Of a DNA stretch of 6,797 bases, positions 6,131-6,797 are shown in pieces (the first letter of the stretch is position 1; each line of letters starts with the position of its first letter). The position numbers were made by a program, and so were the translations under genes. The notes beneath the pieces were generated by a model, which was given only the letters and a program-made list of their open reading frames with translations, searched no databases and was not told where the DNA came from. The stretch is from Candidatus Omnitrophota bacterium (GTDB lineage: Bacteria > Omnitrophota > Koll11 > Pluralincolimonadales > Pluralincolimonadaceae), in NCBI GenBank assembly GCA_022709465.1, contig JAKLIT010000071.1:1-6797 (forward strand), given 5' to 3'.

Positions 6131-6797
6131 TGCGCTTGATAACGGGACGCGCTGTTCCGCAAAGAGCCTGCCGGACAGGGATTCGCTTGCCATCGGCATC
6201 TGGCTCGGCGTAGGCGGACGTTACGAGCCCGGCAGGATATCCGGGGTGTCCCATTTCATCGAGCACCTCCTGTTCAAGGGCACGAAGAAGCGTTCGGCTG
6301 AGGACATAAAACAGCAGATAGAAGGCCGCGGCGGGGCGATGAACGGCTTCACATCCGAGGAGTTCACCTGCTACCTCGTTAAGGTCCTGAACAGGGACAT
6401 GGATAACGCGCTCGAGATACTTTCGGACATGGTATTCAACGCGAGGCTTTCAGCGGCGGATATCCTCAAAGAGAGGCATGTCATAAAGGAAGAGATAAAA
6501 CTCTACGTGGACCTCCCTAACCACCATGTCCACGACCTGCTTATGGAGTTGCTCTGGCCGGGACAGGCGCTCGGCAGGAACCTTGCTGGCACGCTCGATA
6601 CGGTCTCGTCGATGACAAGGGCCGATATAACCGGCTACAAGGAAAAATATTACAATTCGCGAAATATAGTCATATCAGCGTGCGGTAACCTCGATACGCC
6701 GGAGTTCTTCTCGAGCTGCAGGAAATATTTCGGCCGCGCGAAGGACGGGGACAGGTCCTCATACAGGAAGGCGGGCGAGGCGCAGAGGAAGCCGATG
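6117..6797 (+). CDS. M16 family zinc metallopeptidase, N-terminal part (3' truncated)
   Basis: The frame runs open to the end of the window, giving 227 residues of a protein usually about 400-420 long. ATG 6117 is the first start after an in-frame TAA at 6108; GAGAGG at 6101-6106 is a plausible binding site 10 nt upstream. It has the pitrilysin/processing-peptidase N-terminal half: L-D-N-G-T-R near the start, G-I-W-L-G-V-G-G-R-Y-E-P (27-38), then the inverted zinc motif H46-F-I-E49-H50, in which E49 is the catalytic base. E126 in I-K-E-E-I lies 76 residues beyond H50, where the third zinc ligand of the family is expected. N-G-F-T-S-E-E-F-T (76-84) is also typical. No signal peptide is seen, so a cytoplasmic peptide-degrading enzyme like the YmxG/PqqL-related bacterial members is likely. 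It overlaps ruvX by 14 nt and so belongs to the same operon. Confidence 0.95.
   Translation, partial: MYELDALDNGTRCSAKSLPDRDSLAIGIWLGVGGRYEPGRISGVSHFIEHLLFKGTKKRSAEDIKQQIEGRGGAMNGFTSEEFTCYLVKVLNRDMDNALEILSDMVFNARLSAADILKERHVIKEEIKLYVDLPNHHVHDLLMELLWPGQALGRNLAGTLDTVSSMTRADITGYKEKYYNSRNIVISACGNLDTPEFFSSCRKYFGRAKDGDRSSYRKAGEAQRKPM

Noticed and set aside
5689..6162. 157-codon minus-strand open frame across ruvX
   Set aside because: It is opposite intact ruvX, with Ser/Thr/Arg-rich low-complexity sequence and no binding site.

Overview
The window is a compact, single-strand (+) bacterial locus with no RNA genes, mobile elements or CRISPR. It probably comes from a Gram-negative bacterium of the uncultivated Omnitrophota/Elusimicrobiota type. 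That placement is inference. It rests on a very long acidic repeat-rich protein ending next to a small lipoprotein gene, heavy use of AGG for arginine across all genes, moderately high GC, tight gene overlaps, and a mannose-1-phosphate guanylyltransferase of the kind used for surface polysaccharide.

Left part (1-2245): the 3' end of a very large gene. At least 747 codons are visible and the start lies outside the window. The product is Gly/Asp/Trp/Tyr-rich, almost free of Cys and Lys, and built from degenerate beta-type repeats; it looks like an extracellular or cell-surface protein of unknown function. Two bases after its stop comes a 94-codon lipoprotein gene. Its mature part resembles only the N-terminal chaperone segment of SurA/PpiC-type proteins, with no isomerase domain. 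The two may be translated together, so the lipoprotein could assist export or assembly of its giant neighbour.

Middle (2533-2631): the only real intergenic gap. It carries a good sigma70-type promoter and a Shine-Dalgarno sequence that start a second transcription unit.

Right part (2632-6797): five genes with spacings from +1 to -14 nt. They are trpB and trpA (the two tryptophan synthase subunits), a manC-type guanylyltransferase, ruvX/yqgF (pre-16S rRNA processing) and the 5' part of an M16 zinc peptidase that runs off the window. trpB and trpA act together in the last steps of tryptophan synthesis; the rest are unrelated housekeeping genes sharing one transcript.

The most notable point is the start of manC. 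The conserved nucleotide-binding motif lies upstream of the first in-frame ATG, and the open frame before it contains no ATG, GTG or TTG. A perfect GGAGG sits 6 nt before an ATC codon, so an AUC start (or a base error) is the best explanation.
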